64,000 bases of DNA from Trichinella spiralis. Its lineage: Eukaryota; Nematoda; Enoplea; Trichinellida; Trichinellidae. The translations under genes were made by a program, and so were the position numbers. The notes under the pieces were generated by a model that saw nothing but the letters and a program-made list of their open reading frames with translations, was not told where the DNA came from and ran no database searches. Location: the NCBI GenBank assembly GCA_000181795.3, contig CM012955.1, positions 8,871,022 through 8,935,021 of the forward strand, given 5' to 3'. Positions 12,062 through 24,800 of the stretch are shown one piece after another. The first letter of the stretch is position 1. Every line of letters begins with the position of its first letter.

Positions 12062-12157
12062 AATAATAAGTGCATTAATTAAATAAATACAAAACAGTTG
12101 TGCAATAAATAATACATCACAACTGTGTTGTATTTATTTAATTAATGCACCATTATT
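12062..12157. other. Long near-perfect hairpin in the presumed 3' UTR of the Sac2 gene
   Basis: Bases 12062-12102 and the reverse complement of 12118-12157 match along about 40 positions: AATAAT, then TGCATTAATTAAATAAATAC, then CAGTTGTG, with two or three mismatches and one indel. The loop is about 15 bases (12103-12117). On the minus strand the hairpin begins about 50 bases after the phosphatase stop codon, so it probably lies in that transcript's 3' UTR. The stem carries AATAAA, a polyadenylation signal. A stem of about 40 bp with a small loop is the size of a miRNA precursor, or of a small palindromic element; the sequence alone cannot decide. Confidence 0.75.
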
Positions 12158-12205
12158 AATATTTGGTTGTATATGCGCAAATTTGCCGCATATACTACTT
12201 GCAAA

Positions 12206-15200
12206 TTAGAGTAATATGAATTTTGTGCGAGATTTGTCGATCAAATCACGTTGGGCAGCATACCGATCCGCATACTTCGGGCCTACAGTTTTCTGCGTTC
12301 TTTCTTGAAGCTGCTTGCTAACCGATCGGATCGCATTCTGGTACAGACTATTCAACGTACCAATCAACGGTGCAGAAGATCGAAATGATTTCGTCATTTG
12401 CTCACTGCAAGCCAAATTATTTTCTTCAACTCGATACATATCTATCATCAATGATTCGGGATCTTCTGCGGACGGTAGTTTATTATTTTCACCGTACTGA
12501 AGAAAGGATTCATCGTTTTCATTGGAAAAAATCAACAAATTGTCAGAATCTTCCTTCTCTTCATAATCATCATCATCATCACCATCACCATCATCGTCAT
12601 CATTTTCATTATCAGATACAGACTGTTGATTAAAATGTTGACAAAGATCATCCATTGAAACAGACAAACGCTTAGTAATTGCTTTAGCCCGACAATTTGT
12701 ATCTGCAACTCTACAGACAGCTGATCTGAAATAGTAGGCATTGTCCAACGTGTCAACCGCATCAATCGGCACCAGCAAGTGTTGGCGAGCAAATGTGGAT
12801 CGAAAACAACTGACAATAGAATTCAAATATTCGCCAGTGCTTTCGTTGGGATCAAATGGAACGAGTCGATTTTCGACAACTTTGAAATTACTAGCGAACC
12901 ATTTGTTCGCTTTGAAACCGTCCCTACGACGATACTCAATTCGTATGCACTTAGCTTTGGAATGGGATATTGGAAGTGTTGCTGCCGAAGGATGATCGCC
13001 AATCTATAAAAAAGAACAAAAGAAATTTCCACAACTGACGCAAATGTAAGTAAGATTTGATTGAAAAACGTGTGCGGGCTCTCACCAAAATGGCGGTAAT
13101 ATCCCGCAGCGGAACCACGGAACACGTAACATATCCAGGAACGTACTGACCGAACCGAAATACGTAATAATTTTCTTCGGTCAGAAGAACCAAACAATCC
13201 ATGTCGTCCAGTTGATCTTCGCTTAAACACGGATCCAATTCCTTCCTCAACAGCCATCTGTCGACGACAATTTCACTCTTGTCCATCCGATGATCTTGGC
13301 ACAGTTTCATCAAATCTTCAAAAGCGGTTTTATTGAATACTGGCCAGAGTTGATCGGCGTGATGATCATCAGTGGAAGTGGACGACTTGAACAGATCATC
13401 GGTCAGTCGACCGAGAATGCAGTCGGTAGCGACTTGGATCTTAGCACCAGAACCATAGCTCAAGTAATAACGACTGATCGAAATGTAGCCGTCCTTGAGT
13501 ACGGCTGAGAAATTCAGCCTGCCGGTGCGCGTGCAGTGGCCCTTCATGGCGTTCGTACCCGCATACTGGCAACTGAGCCTGTCGCCGTTGTCGGCCCAGA
13601 TTGTTCGAAATTTCTTCTCCACACCCTGGTCGAGTTCCACTTCCGGAAGCAGAACGCCAAACTTTCGCAGCTGCTCCTCGAGCTTGAATTTCGCGATTGC
13701 CGTTTGAACCAAATTTGTCCGATCCTGTTGTGGTTCCAATTCACACAACTGCAAACAAACAAACAAACAAACAAACAAACAACTCACCAAACAGTCGACG
13801 CAGTTGACTCGAAAAACGCCGTTCTGCTTGCAAGCGGCTTGGCCGTTTTTGTCAATCCAAGCGAACCTCATATCCCGAATCTGCTGCCGCAAGCCGTCGA
13901 GCAGCATGCGCAAATTTTCGATTCGAGTGAGGCCACAGCGAGTGTTGTAGTCGAAGGCGACAAAGATGAGCCGGTCGTCGTTGCACTTGAGAACCAAATT
14001 CAAAAAGGTATCGTCCAGGGGCTTCTCCCTGCCGGTCGGATCGACCAGGTTGACGAACACCAACGGCGCGCCGTAAACGGCAAGCTGCTGTTCGACGTGA
14101 CGCTTAAAAGCGGGCATGGTTTCGGCTTTGGTAGCCAGAATCTCGAGCCGGGGTTCGTGCAGTTTGCCCGTGTGAGACCAGAAGGCCGGTATCGAGCCAC
14201 GGACCAGCACAAACGAGGAGACGTGCCCGAAAGCGGAAACGATCTGCTCAGTTTCGACATAATTGGCGCAGTTGCCTTGGGAATCCATGCCGCGCTTCAA
14301 GTTCCTCGGTCCGGCTTGGAATACGCTGCGTCGACTGATCAACGCCAACGTGGTCACTTGGTCCAGTTGCTCGACCGCCGCGAAGCCGCATATTATCGGC
14401 CACAGCCAGCCCTGCTCAAACAGCTCCCTGGCGCTTGGTGATCCGTCACCGCCGGTCAACATCCTCACCAAACTGTAGTTCCAACAGAAGCGCGACTTCT
14501 CCACTGACGTCCAACGATCGGCATTCTCTTCGGCCAGTTCGACCATTGTACGAGTCAAGTCGGTCTTGTGACAGTAGAAGAAGGCGTGGTACTCGTTGAA
14601 CAAGCGCATCACATCTCTCAGCAGTCTGCACCGTCGACGGACCGTGTTCAAGTAACTTTTCTCCCGTTTGTTGATCCTATTCACGCACTTTTTCACCGCT
14701 GACACGCCCCGTTCCGCCAGATAATAATTCGACGAGATTGTCGCCAAATTTCGCCGTTCCCTGTCCACCAAATCCGAGCTGTGACGAGAGCACGGAAGCA
14801 ACCGACAGTCCAACGCTTTTTCTTGCTCATCTTTCAAAGGCAACGCTTCAACACGACCAACCGCAAATATGTCTTCTCTGGTCAACGGATGCGTGCCGAC
14901 CAGTTGACGTTCAGCAATCAATAGCAAATGTTCAATTCCGATGAAGTCGACTCGCAAAATTCCCACAATTCCGAAAACAATACCCAAACACTTGTATTCG
15001 GAAGAATTGTAAAATTGTTCTTCTGAAAATAAATTATACAAACAACAATCATATTTCAACTGAAAATCCACCCACCCCGCATATACGTTTATAAAATATT
15101 AAAATAAAAGCATACTCAATTCTCCAGTAAACAGCCTTCCAGAAATGCGGGAAACACGCAACACCGATTCTCCTCGAATAAACACATAATCACTCGGCGA

Positions 15201-15215
15201 AGCTAACAATTCCAT
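12206..15215 (-). CDS. INPP5F: Sac2/INPP5F-type phosphoinositide phosphatase
   Basis: SAC-domain lipid phosphatase with an hSac2 domain; INPP5F removes the 4-phosphate from PI4P on early endosomes (family knowledge). Four exons (15215-15116, 15022-13788, 13724-13086, 13003-12206) join in phase to 923 residues. The N terminus MELLASPSDYVFIRGES matches human INPP5F. SAC-domain landmarks follow: FNEYHAFFYCHKTDLT, ALISRRSVFQAGPRNLKRG, NYVETEQIV, GSIPAFWSHTGKLHEPR, then the catalytic RVNCVDCLDRTNLVQ (residues about 438-452, CX5R), then WADNGDRLSCQYAGTNAMKG. The hSac2 part continues to about residue 750. An acidic run of Asp/Glu (codons over 12540-12610) precedes a basic tail ending KSRTKFILL. The second intron (13725-13787) splits the catalytic loop between DCL and DRTN, has 63 bases and contains no in-frame stop. 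Start: ATG at 15215; TTTTTTTTCAG lies 9 bases upstream. Confidence 0.92.
13751..13780. repeat. (AAAC)n microsatellite inside the Sac2 catalytic-loop intron
   Basis: About seven AAAC units. On the transcribed minus strand these are GTTT units that form most of the 63-base intron and its pyrimidine-rich tract. Expansion or contraction by multiples other than three units would change the intron's reading phase if it were retained. Confidence 0.9.
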
Positions 15216-18200
15216 TTCGTTCGACTGAAAAAAAATTACTACTTTAAAATATCTATAAATACAAATATATATGATCGCAACTCTTTCAAAATTTCAAAAA
15301 CAAATATCGATCATAAACTGAACACTTGAGGACAAATTTAAATTATTATCATTGAAAAATAGACAAAAAAATGAATATAAATTTTTAAAAATACAGAAAA
15401 TGGAATCAATTTTGACTTGAATTGAAACTGAAAAGGGGCTCTCTTTTGCACCAAATGAAAAATCCAACCACACTAACAAAACCATTTGCTTGCATTAACA
15501 TTTCAAATAAACGCTTGCTAATGTTTTCTGATCACGGAACAAAAAATATCACAAATAATCAATGCATCGAAAAAGTAACATTTTTCCATTAGAAATGCTC
15601 ACTTTACGTCAGCAAAAATTTTCAAACACTCACCAAGCTGAACAACGCCACAAACAAAAGTATAATACAACGATGGTTGTTTCAAAAAAAAGGAACATCG
15701 AACACTTTCAATGAACTGTACGTATCAATACGAATGAAGGAAAAAAAAATAATTCATCAGAAAATTTGGCCAGCTGTTCACCAACAAATTTAAAATAAGA
15801 AAAAAGGACCACTTTTTACAATCAAACCCCAAAATTTAAATAAATCAATATAATTTTTCACTTGAATGCATATAATAAAAATTTACAAAGTGTGATAACA
15901 TCGAAGATTAAAGATTAGTCAAATTATTAAACAGAGTACAATAATCAAAAACATACCATTGATACTTGAGATCAAATTTGACAAATAATACGAAATAAAT
16001 TAACAAACAGTTCACACGAATTTCTAAAAGCATCAGACTGAACTACGCTGTAGTTACGGTAGTTAATCAAAAAAGAGTAAAAGGACAAGCAAGTACATTC
16101 ATACGTGCGCATGCAAATAAGTTAACAAACAAAGGTAAATATAAAGAAAAACTATTGCTTGATGACTATTTTAGATTTTAAAAGCTGAAAAATATTTTTT
16201 TAATTGGTAAAAATTACATCCAATCGACAGCAATTACAGCTCAATCAACTTTGTCAATTGTTTCTATCAAGCAACAAATATGAAAAGTCAATTTCGCACC
16301 TTTCCAATTATTGTTCTTGTTACTTGCACTGGAAATTCAAAATGAAATTTATAATCACCAGGAAACGTCAAGTGCAATTTTCTCAACATTCTCCAGACAA
16401 TTATTCATTTTATACATTTCCGATAAACAGTTCATTCAACATTTATATGACAATTCTGACAACATTGAACAGAAGAATCATTTATTAATTTCTTCTTCTT
16501 CATATTATTATTTATTTCAAGTCATAGTGAAAAATTTTAATTTCACGTTTAAGTCATAAGTGAAAATTTTATTGATTAACGTTCAACTTTTAAAATAAAA
16601 TGACTCGTAACATTTCATAGTACACGTTCAATTGTGAGAAAATAAAATGCTAACAGCTATTACTGCTGGTGAATTTTTAAAAGCACAATTCCATTTCTAT
16701 TGAATCTTGATCACCTTCAGAGAAAAACAAACCTTTGCACCGCAATGACATCAATATAATTTAAAATTACTTAATTTTACAATACCAAAAACAACAAACC
16801 TATATAAACTTCATTTCAACTTTCATTAGCAAATTCAATTCATAATACATCTCATTGCTTAAATATGCTAAAAGATAATCTAAATAAATAAAAAAATTTT
16901 TTAATGAAACATGTGCAATAAATGGTCAAAATTTACTTATGATGATCTCTAAACTCTATACCACTAACATATATATATATATATACTGCTGATTGAAACC
17001 AAAAGTAAAATTAATAAACAACTACTTAAAGAAAGAATGTATAACAAAATGTGATGACAATAACTGCCAAGCATAAAATCTAGAATTATGAAAATTACAT
17101 ATGACAGCGTGAAAGATATCGTAAACTAAACTTTTACGAAGTTTAACTTACGTAAATATTAAGTAGAGAAACACAAACTAGGCACTTGCTGCACCACCAG
17201 CTACTTTGAAAACACCGAATTACAACTTCAATAATAACAACATTCCCATTTGACGAAGTGGGAATTTAATAATTCACAACAAAAAAGAATACTGTAGATG
17301 AAAAGTAAAAGTAAGTACATGAAAAATATTTTCTGCAGTTAACTTTACTTTCTTAATATAAGCAGATTAAATGCAGTTTTTTATTTTATAATTTTACTTT
17401 TAACAAAATATGATGTTTATTGAAACAATATAATATTGATTCAACAAATAAGTAGTGTTTTTAAAATTCCTTACCAAAATTAAAAACTTACCAAATTCCT
17501 TTTAATTATTTGAACTGAATTTAACAATTTACTCAATTATTAAAATCAACTGCTATTATTTACAAATTTTGACTAAATTTTAAGGCACAATAATTTTATT
17601 CAGCAAAAATGTACCATTCTGCTATATTCAAAATATTCGATGAATCGCAACTGCAATTTATTTTGCAACTTAAGTGTTTGATAATAAAACTTCCTTTATT
17701 GCAATATCATTTTGGAAATCTTTAGAACAACATAAAGTATCTACTTTAAATGTCTGTCTATTTTTATAATAATTGGAAAACAATTCATTATTCCTCGTAT
17801 GCTACTTGCTTTATGACAAAATTAATGGATTGGAAGTCGATTACAGTTCGGCGGTTCCATTACTCTCCAAGTAACTGTAACTTCAGAGCTTAGCTTAGGT
17901 AAACTATGCTTGGGGTATTATAAAAAGGCAAGATGATAAACTGATGTGTCAATTCTTCACATAACAGTGTCAGCTCAACGACTTTTCTGTAGTGATGTAT
18001 CGTTCTCAGAGGACCATGGATGAAAACAAATCAATGCTTAGAAATGGTTTTGTTTATATTAAAGATCCGTTTTAACGGAAAGCGATTTCGTTTTCAAATT
18101 CTACTTTGAAATTTTGAACTTGAATGTTCAGCTTTCTTTTGTTATTTCATTTAGGAAATGCTGAAAAAAAGTCAAGCAGCCACCAAAAGGATCAGAATTG

Positions 18201-18885
18201 CAATTAAAAAAAATAATTTTCCACATTCCCTTCTTTGTCAAAGCAAGGAAGCTTTAACCATTTGACCAAGTAATGAATGTTATGCGTGAATTATAATTTG
18301 TGTTTAAATGGTAATTTTTACCATGTTTTTCTTGCATATTTATGAATACTTTCTGAAAAGTATTCAACTAGTTTTGTTGAGTGATTTGAAAGATAATAAC
18401 ACGCATCTAATATTTTAAATTTTAAAATTAAATGAAATAAGTAAGTTTATTGACATTGCTAAGTTGGAAGTTGTTGCACAAATTGCTTTGAACCACAGCG
18501 CAGCACATGAACTGCCAGAAATTCTACCACTGTTCAAAATGAAAATTTTGAATAATTAAGCTCTGAAAAAAGAAAAAAATATATATATACATAGAACACA
18601 ATGGCAATCAGAATACTGACAGTTCTGCGCAACATCTTGCAGTTCAAAGCCCATGAATTCAAAATAGTCAATGTTATCAAAAGCCAAAACTGTGGCAAAA
18701 TTACAACAAAGAAAATCAAACACTCATTTTCCAATTTCATCATAAAATGGTTGAACCATGAGTAAAAAAGAAAAATTGAACATTACATATCCGTTGTTTC
18801 CGTTGTTTAGAACAGCAAATGAAAAAATGAAAAAGAAAAAAGATGACATATTTATTTATATGTAGATTTTTCTTTAATTTTCGAT
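15216..18885. other. Intergenic, AT-rich
   Basis: About 3.7 kb upstream of the phosphatase and downstream of the LIM-homeobox gene. Only short AT-rich open frames are present and I recognise none. A (TA)n run lies at about 16970-16984. The phosphatase promoter is presumably in the left part and the Lhx1/5 3' UTR in the right end. Confidence 0.5.
18851..18856 (-). promoter_or_regulatory. AATAAA polyadenylation signal of the Lhx1/5 gene
   Basis: TTTATT on the plus strand reads AATAAA in the transcript, about 30 bases after the TAA at 18886. Confidence 0.6.
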
Positions 18886-21800
18886 TTACCAGTTCAAAGT
18901 TGACATCACATGATGATGATGATGGTCAGCTTTTTGGCTAACTATTGACACCGGAGTGGTGTTGTAAACATGACGACTGCGGAAAACTTCTTCACTTCCC
19001 ATCTGCATATCCGGACTAGGTTGTGACCTGATTGCTGTTTCTTCCATCATGTAAGTTATTTCACCTTAAATACATGTCAAAATTATTTTCATCCAACAGA
19101 ATAAATATAATATAGAATTCGTACAACAATTGCAAAAAAATCCTTACTATTTTGATGCGCTTCCAGTGATGCAACTGCACCATCGTCGGTGTGCTGCATC
19201 AGAAAATTCCCTGGTTGCATTTGCGATGGATTAATTAATGCAAGTTCTCCTTGTGAAGGTCCACTATTTTGCTCATGAGTACCGGAATATGGATCACAGT
19301 AGTATCCCATATGGCTGTGATAATACGGATCTGCCATTCGAGTAAGATTGTCTGAAAAAGAGTATACAGAAAATATCAGTTGGAGTAGCGCAATTTCAAG
19401 TTCACTAACACAGTTCAATTGTTGAATCAAACTAATAATTTAACAATATCCAGGAGAAAATTGATTAAATTTCAAAATTTTCTTCATGCTTCAATTAATT
19501 ATATTTCAACCCCTAGTGAAGTTTAACCTGAATATTTATTCAGTTCTGCAATCTGTGATTTCTTTTATAAAATTTCAAATGTTAAAAAATGCCTTTTTTT
19601 GCTTGTTGACAATGCGTTGATGCTTGTTAAGCATTTTTTACAGAAAACCGCAAAAAACGATTTTTAAATTGCACTTTTAACAGTGACATTCATTTTCACG
19701 AAGATGTTTGAATATTGCGCAAATAGTTTTCTGAAAAAAATGCCGTTTGACTCATCACTTTGCACTGCTGATGCAATGCAGCGTTTATTCATTTAGCGGA
19801 AGTCATTTTTAGAATGTCGAATACTGTTTTTTATGGGCATAATAATAATAGCTATTTCAATTGTTAATTTTTTCAAATCTCTCAAAACAGTGTCTGAATA
19901 TCTCACTCAGTAAAGGTATCAATTTTACAATATTTCACATTTAATATATTTATGTCATATAAATATTTAATGAGAAAGCAAATATGTAAAGAATAATTCG
20001 ATGCTTACATTACAATTTACAATTTTATATATATTTAATGTAAGCTTTAGAGTTTCAAAAAATGGAATAACTAAATAATATAATTTAGTGCAATTTGAGC
20101 TTTGTTTTTTTCTAGAGGAACAGTTCACTTTTTTAGCCAGTTAATTTTCAAGTCTTATGATTGAAAAAACAGTTCTATAGAATTTATGAAAAGTGAAATA
20201 AAATTAAAAAGTCAAATTCTTTTCTGTTGAACAATAGAAATAAATGAGCAGGTGATTTTGAAGTTATTTAGTAGTAGGTAAATGTAAGATTAATCGAAAT
20301 TTTTGTCACTCATAAAATAGCAGTTTAAAAATCAAGCAGCTGCGGTGTAGTTAGATAGGATTTTTTGAAAGTGTTACTGGAACGTTGCGTAGTACGTTGA
20401 TTATTTCATATGCTAATTGCAACTCGATCGACGACTCTAATCGGCCATTACTGAACTAAGCAAGCGGCAAATGACCGTCGGTCAGCAGTTGCGCAACGCC
20501 GCTGGTGCGCATACGAAAAAGCGGCTTAACTGAAACGCGACTATCATCTTAAAGCTAGCATAGATGTTAGCTTTCTGTTCACCGATCTGATAATGGTTTA
20601 GCTTTGCAGCTGCGCGGCCATTGATCAAGCCCAAGATCTGTTTATGATCGAAGATAGAAAGAATCGATCGAGCATAGAATGAAGACCCTAAGGGCCCTGA
20701 AAATGGCGTTTCCCCGGCACTCTTTTATCCTTCGTATCTGCGTTCCGCAAGGGGCGACCGTCTTATGACGGACACGTCAATACCAGCAACGACTGGCCAT
20801 CGCTCAGCTTCCAACAAACAACACGCCGAGTGAAGCGTGAAAAGAGGCAGAAGAAGACTGAGAGAAGAAATGAAACTGAAGAGTCTGTTTGTAAGAGAAG
20901 GTAGCCAGCTAATAATCGATTCATCTCCCCTCCCTGCAGGGCTCCTACGACTCCAAAACGATAAAACTCGAGAGTTGATTTTCTCAGTGGACATAGAAAG
21001 CGGTGTGAAAAGCAGTCAATTGACCATCACCTGGGAAAAAGCTTGCCCCGGCTAGTCCAGCTTCGGCTCGTAAAAGCGAACTTCTAGCACGACGACTTCC
21101 CGGTCGAAAGGCTCCAAATCGCAGCTGCTTAATGCGCCGTTCTTTAGAGCGTCGATTTTGGAACCAAACCTAAAAAAGCAATGCATAATTAAAGTATTCA
21201 ATAACAAGAAAATGATTCGCATTCTCTTCTATTAATAATCACAAAAAGCAAATTTATATTTGATCATTTAATTTAAAAAGCATTAACCAAAGTAATGGCT
21301 TTTTGTATCGCTATGAGCTTCTTTGTATGATATAAATAATTTCATGATGGAAATTTGAAGCGCGTGCAAAAATAGACCAATTTTTTTCTTTTAAATTCCT
21401 CTGTTTATTAAATTTTGTTTGTACAGCATCAAGGGTTTTCAAAAGCGGCTTACTTTCCTGTATGAAATTTTGAATTTCAGAAAATATACTTCAAAATTAA
21501 CGTCATTCAAGCAACTTATTCAAGCAAACATTTCGTTTGCAGCGTTATGCCAAAAATGTCCACTACATTAATTAAGTCATTTACGTATTTTTCAACTCCT
21601 CTTATTTTATTATCAATTAAAATGTACAATAAATGGAATGGTATTTTTACAAAGTATTTCATTAAAAATTGTGCAGAAAAACAGTCATTATTCATTAAAT
21701 TTGATGATATACCGTAAACTGGAAATATTACATGGCAAAAAATAATAAAAACATAATAGACAGATAATATAGAGAATGCTAAATAAACAGTTCTTCATGA

Positions 21801-24800
21801 TAAGCTGGAAGTCAACTAAAGGTCTGAAGTGTGGAAGATCTGTTGCCTGAATGCCATGTTGATCAAAGCTTTATGAATGCGATATACATGTTTGATTAAT
21901 ACTACATGAATTTGCATAAAAATAATCATCAGTCAACAGCAGTTGAGCATTGAAATCACTGAAAATATTATTAGCAATGATAGTTTAATGTAGCTTATTT
22001 CTCTCCATTTTTAATGACATATTTATTTACTGTATAAAAGTAATAAATTGTTGTCTTGGCAGTAAAAGGGTTGAGTTATGAAAATAAAAAAAAATGTCTA
22101 TCGTTAAAATATGATACGCAAAAAAATAAAATAAAGACAGTTAGAAAGCGTTTTCAATGCAATAAGCAGACTATCTGCATGGGGTGTGACCAACTTTTAT
22201 AATAAAAGTGACAACCGACAAAAACAGATCAAAGCTCGCCGCTTGCAAAAGGTCGCCTCCAACGCAATTTAAACAACAGACGAAGATGTTGTCGTTGCTG
22301 CGTAACCCAGAACTGAGCCTTAAACATTAAACGTAATTTCCATTTCACATTTTATTCCGTGACTACCTAAGCAACCGGTTGCTTTTCAAAGGAACAAAAA
22401 ATGTTTTACAGCTGCAGAATTTCTGTTGACATTTTTTGAAAAAATAAAAAAAGCTTTGCCACAAGCTGCTAAATTGCCGGACAACTACATTCAATTGTGC
22501 ACAGTATCCTTTGATGTTTACCTACAGTTAAAAATTTTGCAAAACAACTGTGACAAACTACCTGCATTTGCTCAACCATAAACTATGCTAATATATATAT
22601 ATGTATATAAGAAATGCAATGTTCGAAAGTTCAAAGAGTGAAAAAAAATCTCATTTTCATACAGTTTTTATCTTGGTTTTAAAAACGTTGTAAATAATAA
22701 AAATTATTGCTTGAAAACATTTTCTAATAGTCATGATCTACTATCTAATACAATCTAACATATCACGAGATAAACTTCATCAAGTAAATTGGAAAAGCTT
22801 ATGAATATTTGCTTAAAAAATTACTTACTTTACATATTCGCCAAACTTGAAACTAAAATTTCGACTGAAGAGGATTTTATTTTACTGAAATATCGATATA
22901 TATCAAAATTCCTGCATCTTACGTTCTTATTCGCGTGCATTTATAATATATGTAGAATGTAAAAAAAGCAAGGATTTTACATTATTACTGTTATTATTAA
23001 TTAAACAAAACTTAATATTACTGATCAAGCTTCAAAAAGCAATAACATTATTGACTGTTCAATTAAAAAATCATTCACTAATTGTTGTTTCATTATAAAA
23101 GTTGATTTCTGATGATTTTTTCAAAAAGTAAAAATAAATAAATTTCATTTAAAGAAATGTTGTTCTGTCATTATTGCTATTCGAATTGTCATTTGAAAAG
23201 GCACTCTAATTTGTGAAAAGGTAAAGATTAATCAAACACTAAATACTGACTTTTAAACAGAAGAAGAAGCACTGAAAAAGTCAAGTTAAGTCAGTGAAAT
23301 TATATGTTCCTTTATAATATGTTGATTTCCTGGAAAATTCATAAAAGTGAACTGATTGAAAAGAGCATAGAAGAAATAGATGCATTAAATGAATTTTTTT
23401 GAAACAAAATTACTTATCACATTTTTAAATATTTTGAATTTACTTAGAGAATAAATTTTAAAATAAACAACTACAGTAACCAATGAGATGGCACTGATAA
23501 TCGACGTGTGATATCAGCAAATGTGATTAAGAATCCTTGTCTGCAATTGGTAGAAAAGAGTTAAGCAAAAAGACAACCTGTTCTGTAATCAACGAGCCGC
23601 ATCTTGTGATCGATTACTGAGCAAGTGGAAAAAGGCAGGCGGGGCAGGATCGGTATCAAATGGAGATGGTAATGATGTTATACGTCTGATTGGTTTTGAT
23701 CCAGTCAGTTTCCGCAGAAGGTCACAGGGGCCACACGCAAGAGATTGGAACGAGAACGACCAAACAATTCAATTAAAATATGGCTGTAAAAGACGTAGGT
23801 GGGATGCTAACGCCGATCAATGGTTCCGACCGTCTTTTAATAGCCCCAAGACGGTTACATAGCATCTGTTTTGGTTGGATACATGCCGTGCCTTATATTA
23901 GCTATATCACGTTTCCCACATGAACTAATTTTCTTCGGATAAGTTGTCAAGCTAAGTCAGCGGAAATTACATCCAATCACCTACTGCGGAATTAGAAATG
24001 CATTCGCTTACGGTAGTTCACGCTAAGCTTTTCAGCCAAGAAGCTGAACTTCAATTAAGCTTCTACTTTCATTCGATCAAAACAACTACATTTCAGCTTT
24101 TATCACTAATCCGACGATAATTTTCAATTGGATCATTTATATCCGTATACCAATTCCAGAAAATTGCACTACCATATGCTCAAAAGTGTTTTCGGTTTTT
24201 CTAATTTCTTCTATTGAGTTGATAATTTTGCCGAATACTATCCATATTCACTGTATTTATTATCTTTGGCGATTTATTGCAGATGATCTTAATTTTATAT
24301 TTTTATGCAACTTAAATTTCATCACTTGCATAAAAGCATACAGATAACTGAATCATAGTGCTGAAAACTGCCGAACATTTATGTCACGGTCGATGACTGA
24401 AGAAGATGAAAAAGAAAATCAATACCTGTATTATTAATATTGGGCATATTTTGTTCGTGAAAAATTTCCAAGTGAAATTTGTTGCAAATATTTTTCTCGT
24501 GATTGTTCACTTTTTCAAAAGAGTCATGGATCAAAAGAAGAAAATATTTCAGAAATTGAAATAAAGTTTAAAAATAAATACATAAATAAAACTACTGTTT
24601 CATAGTATGGTCAACTTGTGAAAGATTCAAGAAAGATAAGAGTAGGAAAGAATTCAATTATTGAAACGAAATATTTGAATTACTTTTATCAGAAATTTAT
24701 AAAAAACTCCAATAAACAACTTGAGAAGAAAAAAAAGGGGAGATAAGTCAAACGGACGCGAAGATTAACGCGTTTTGAAAAGCATTCGAGGTTGACCTAT

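Noticed and set aside
13536-14441. A 301-codon plus-strand open frame
   Set aside because: It lies antisense to the Sac2 coding exons, has no family resemblance, and arises from the G+C-rich codons of that gene.
12951-15071. A single 706-codon frame as the whole phosphatase
   Set aside because: It begins at a GTG within an intron, reads through the 63-base catalytic-loop intron and ends in the third intron. The true gene is four exons with ATG at 15215.
20725-20994. An 89-codon frame as a gene nested in Lhx1/5
   Set aside because: Serine/leucine-rich with no homology and no splice signals; treated as part of a G+C-rich intronic island.
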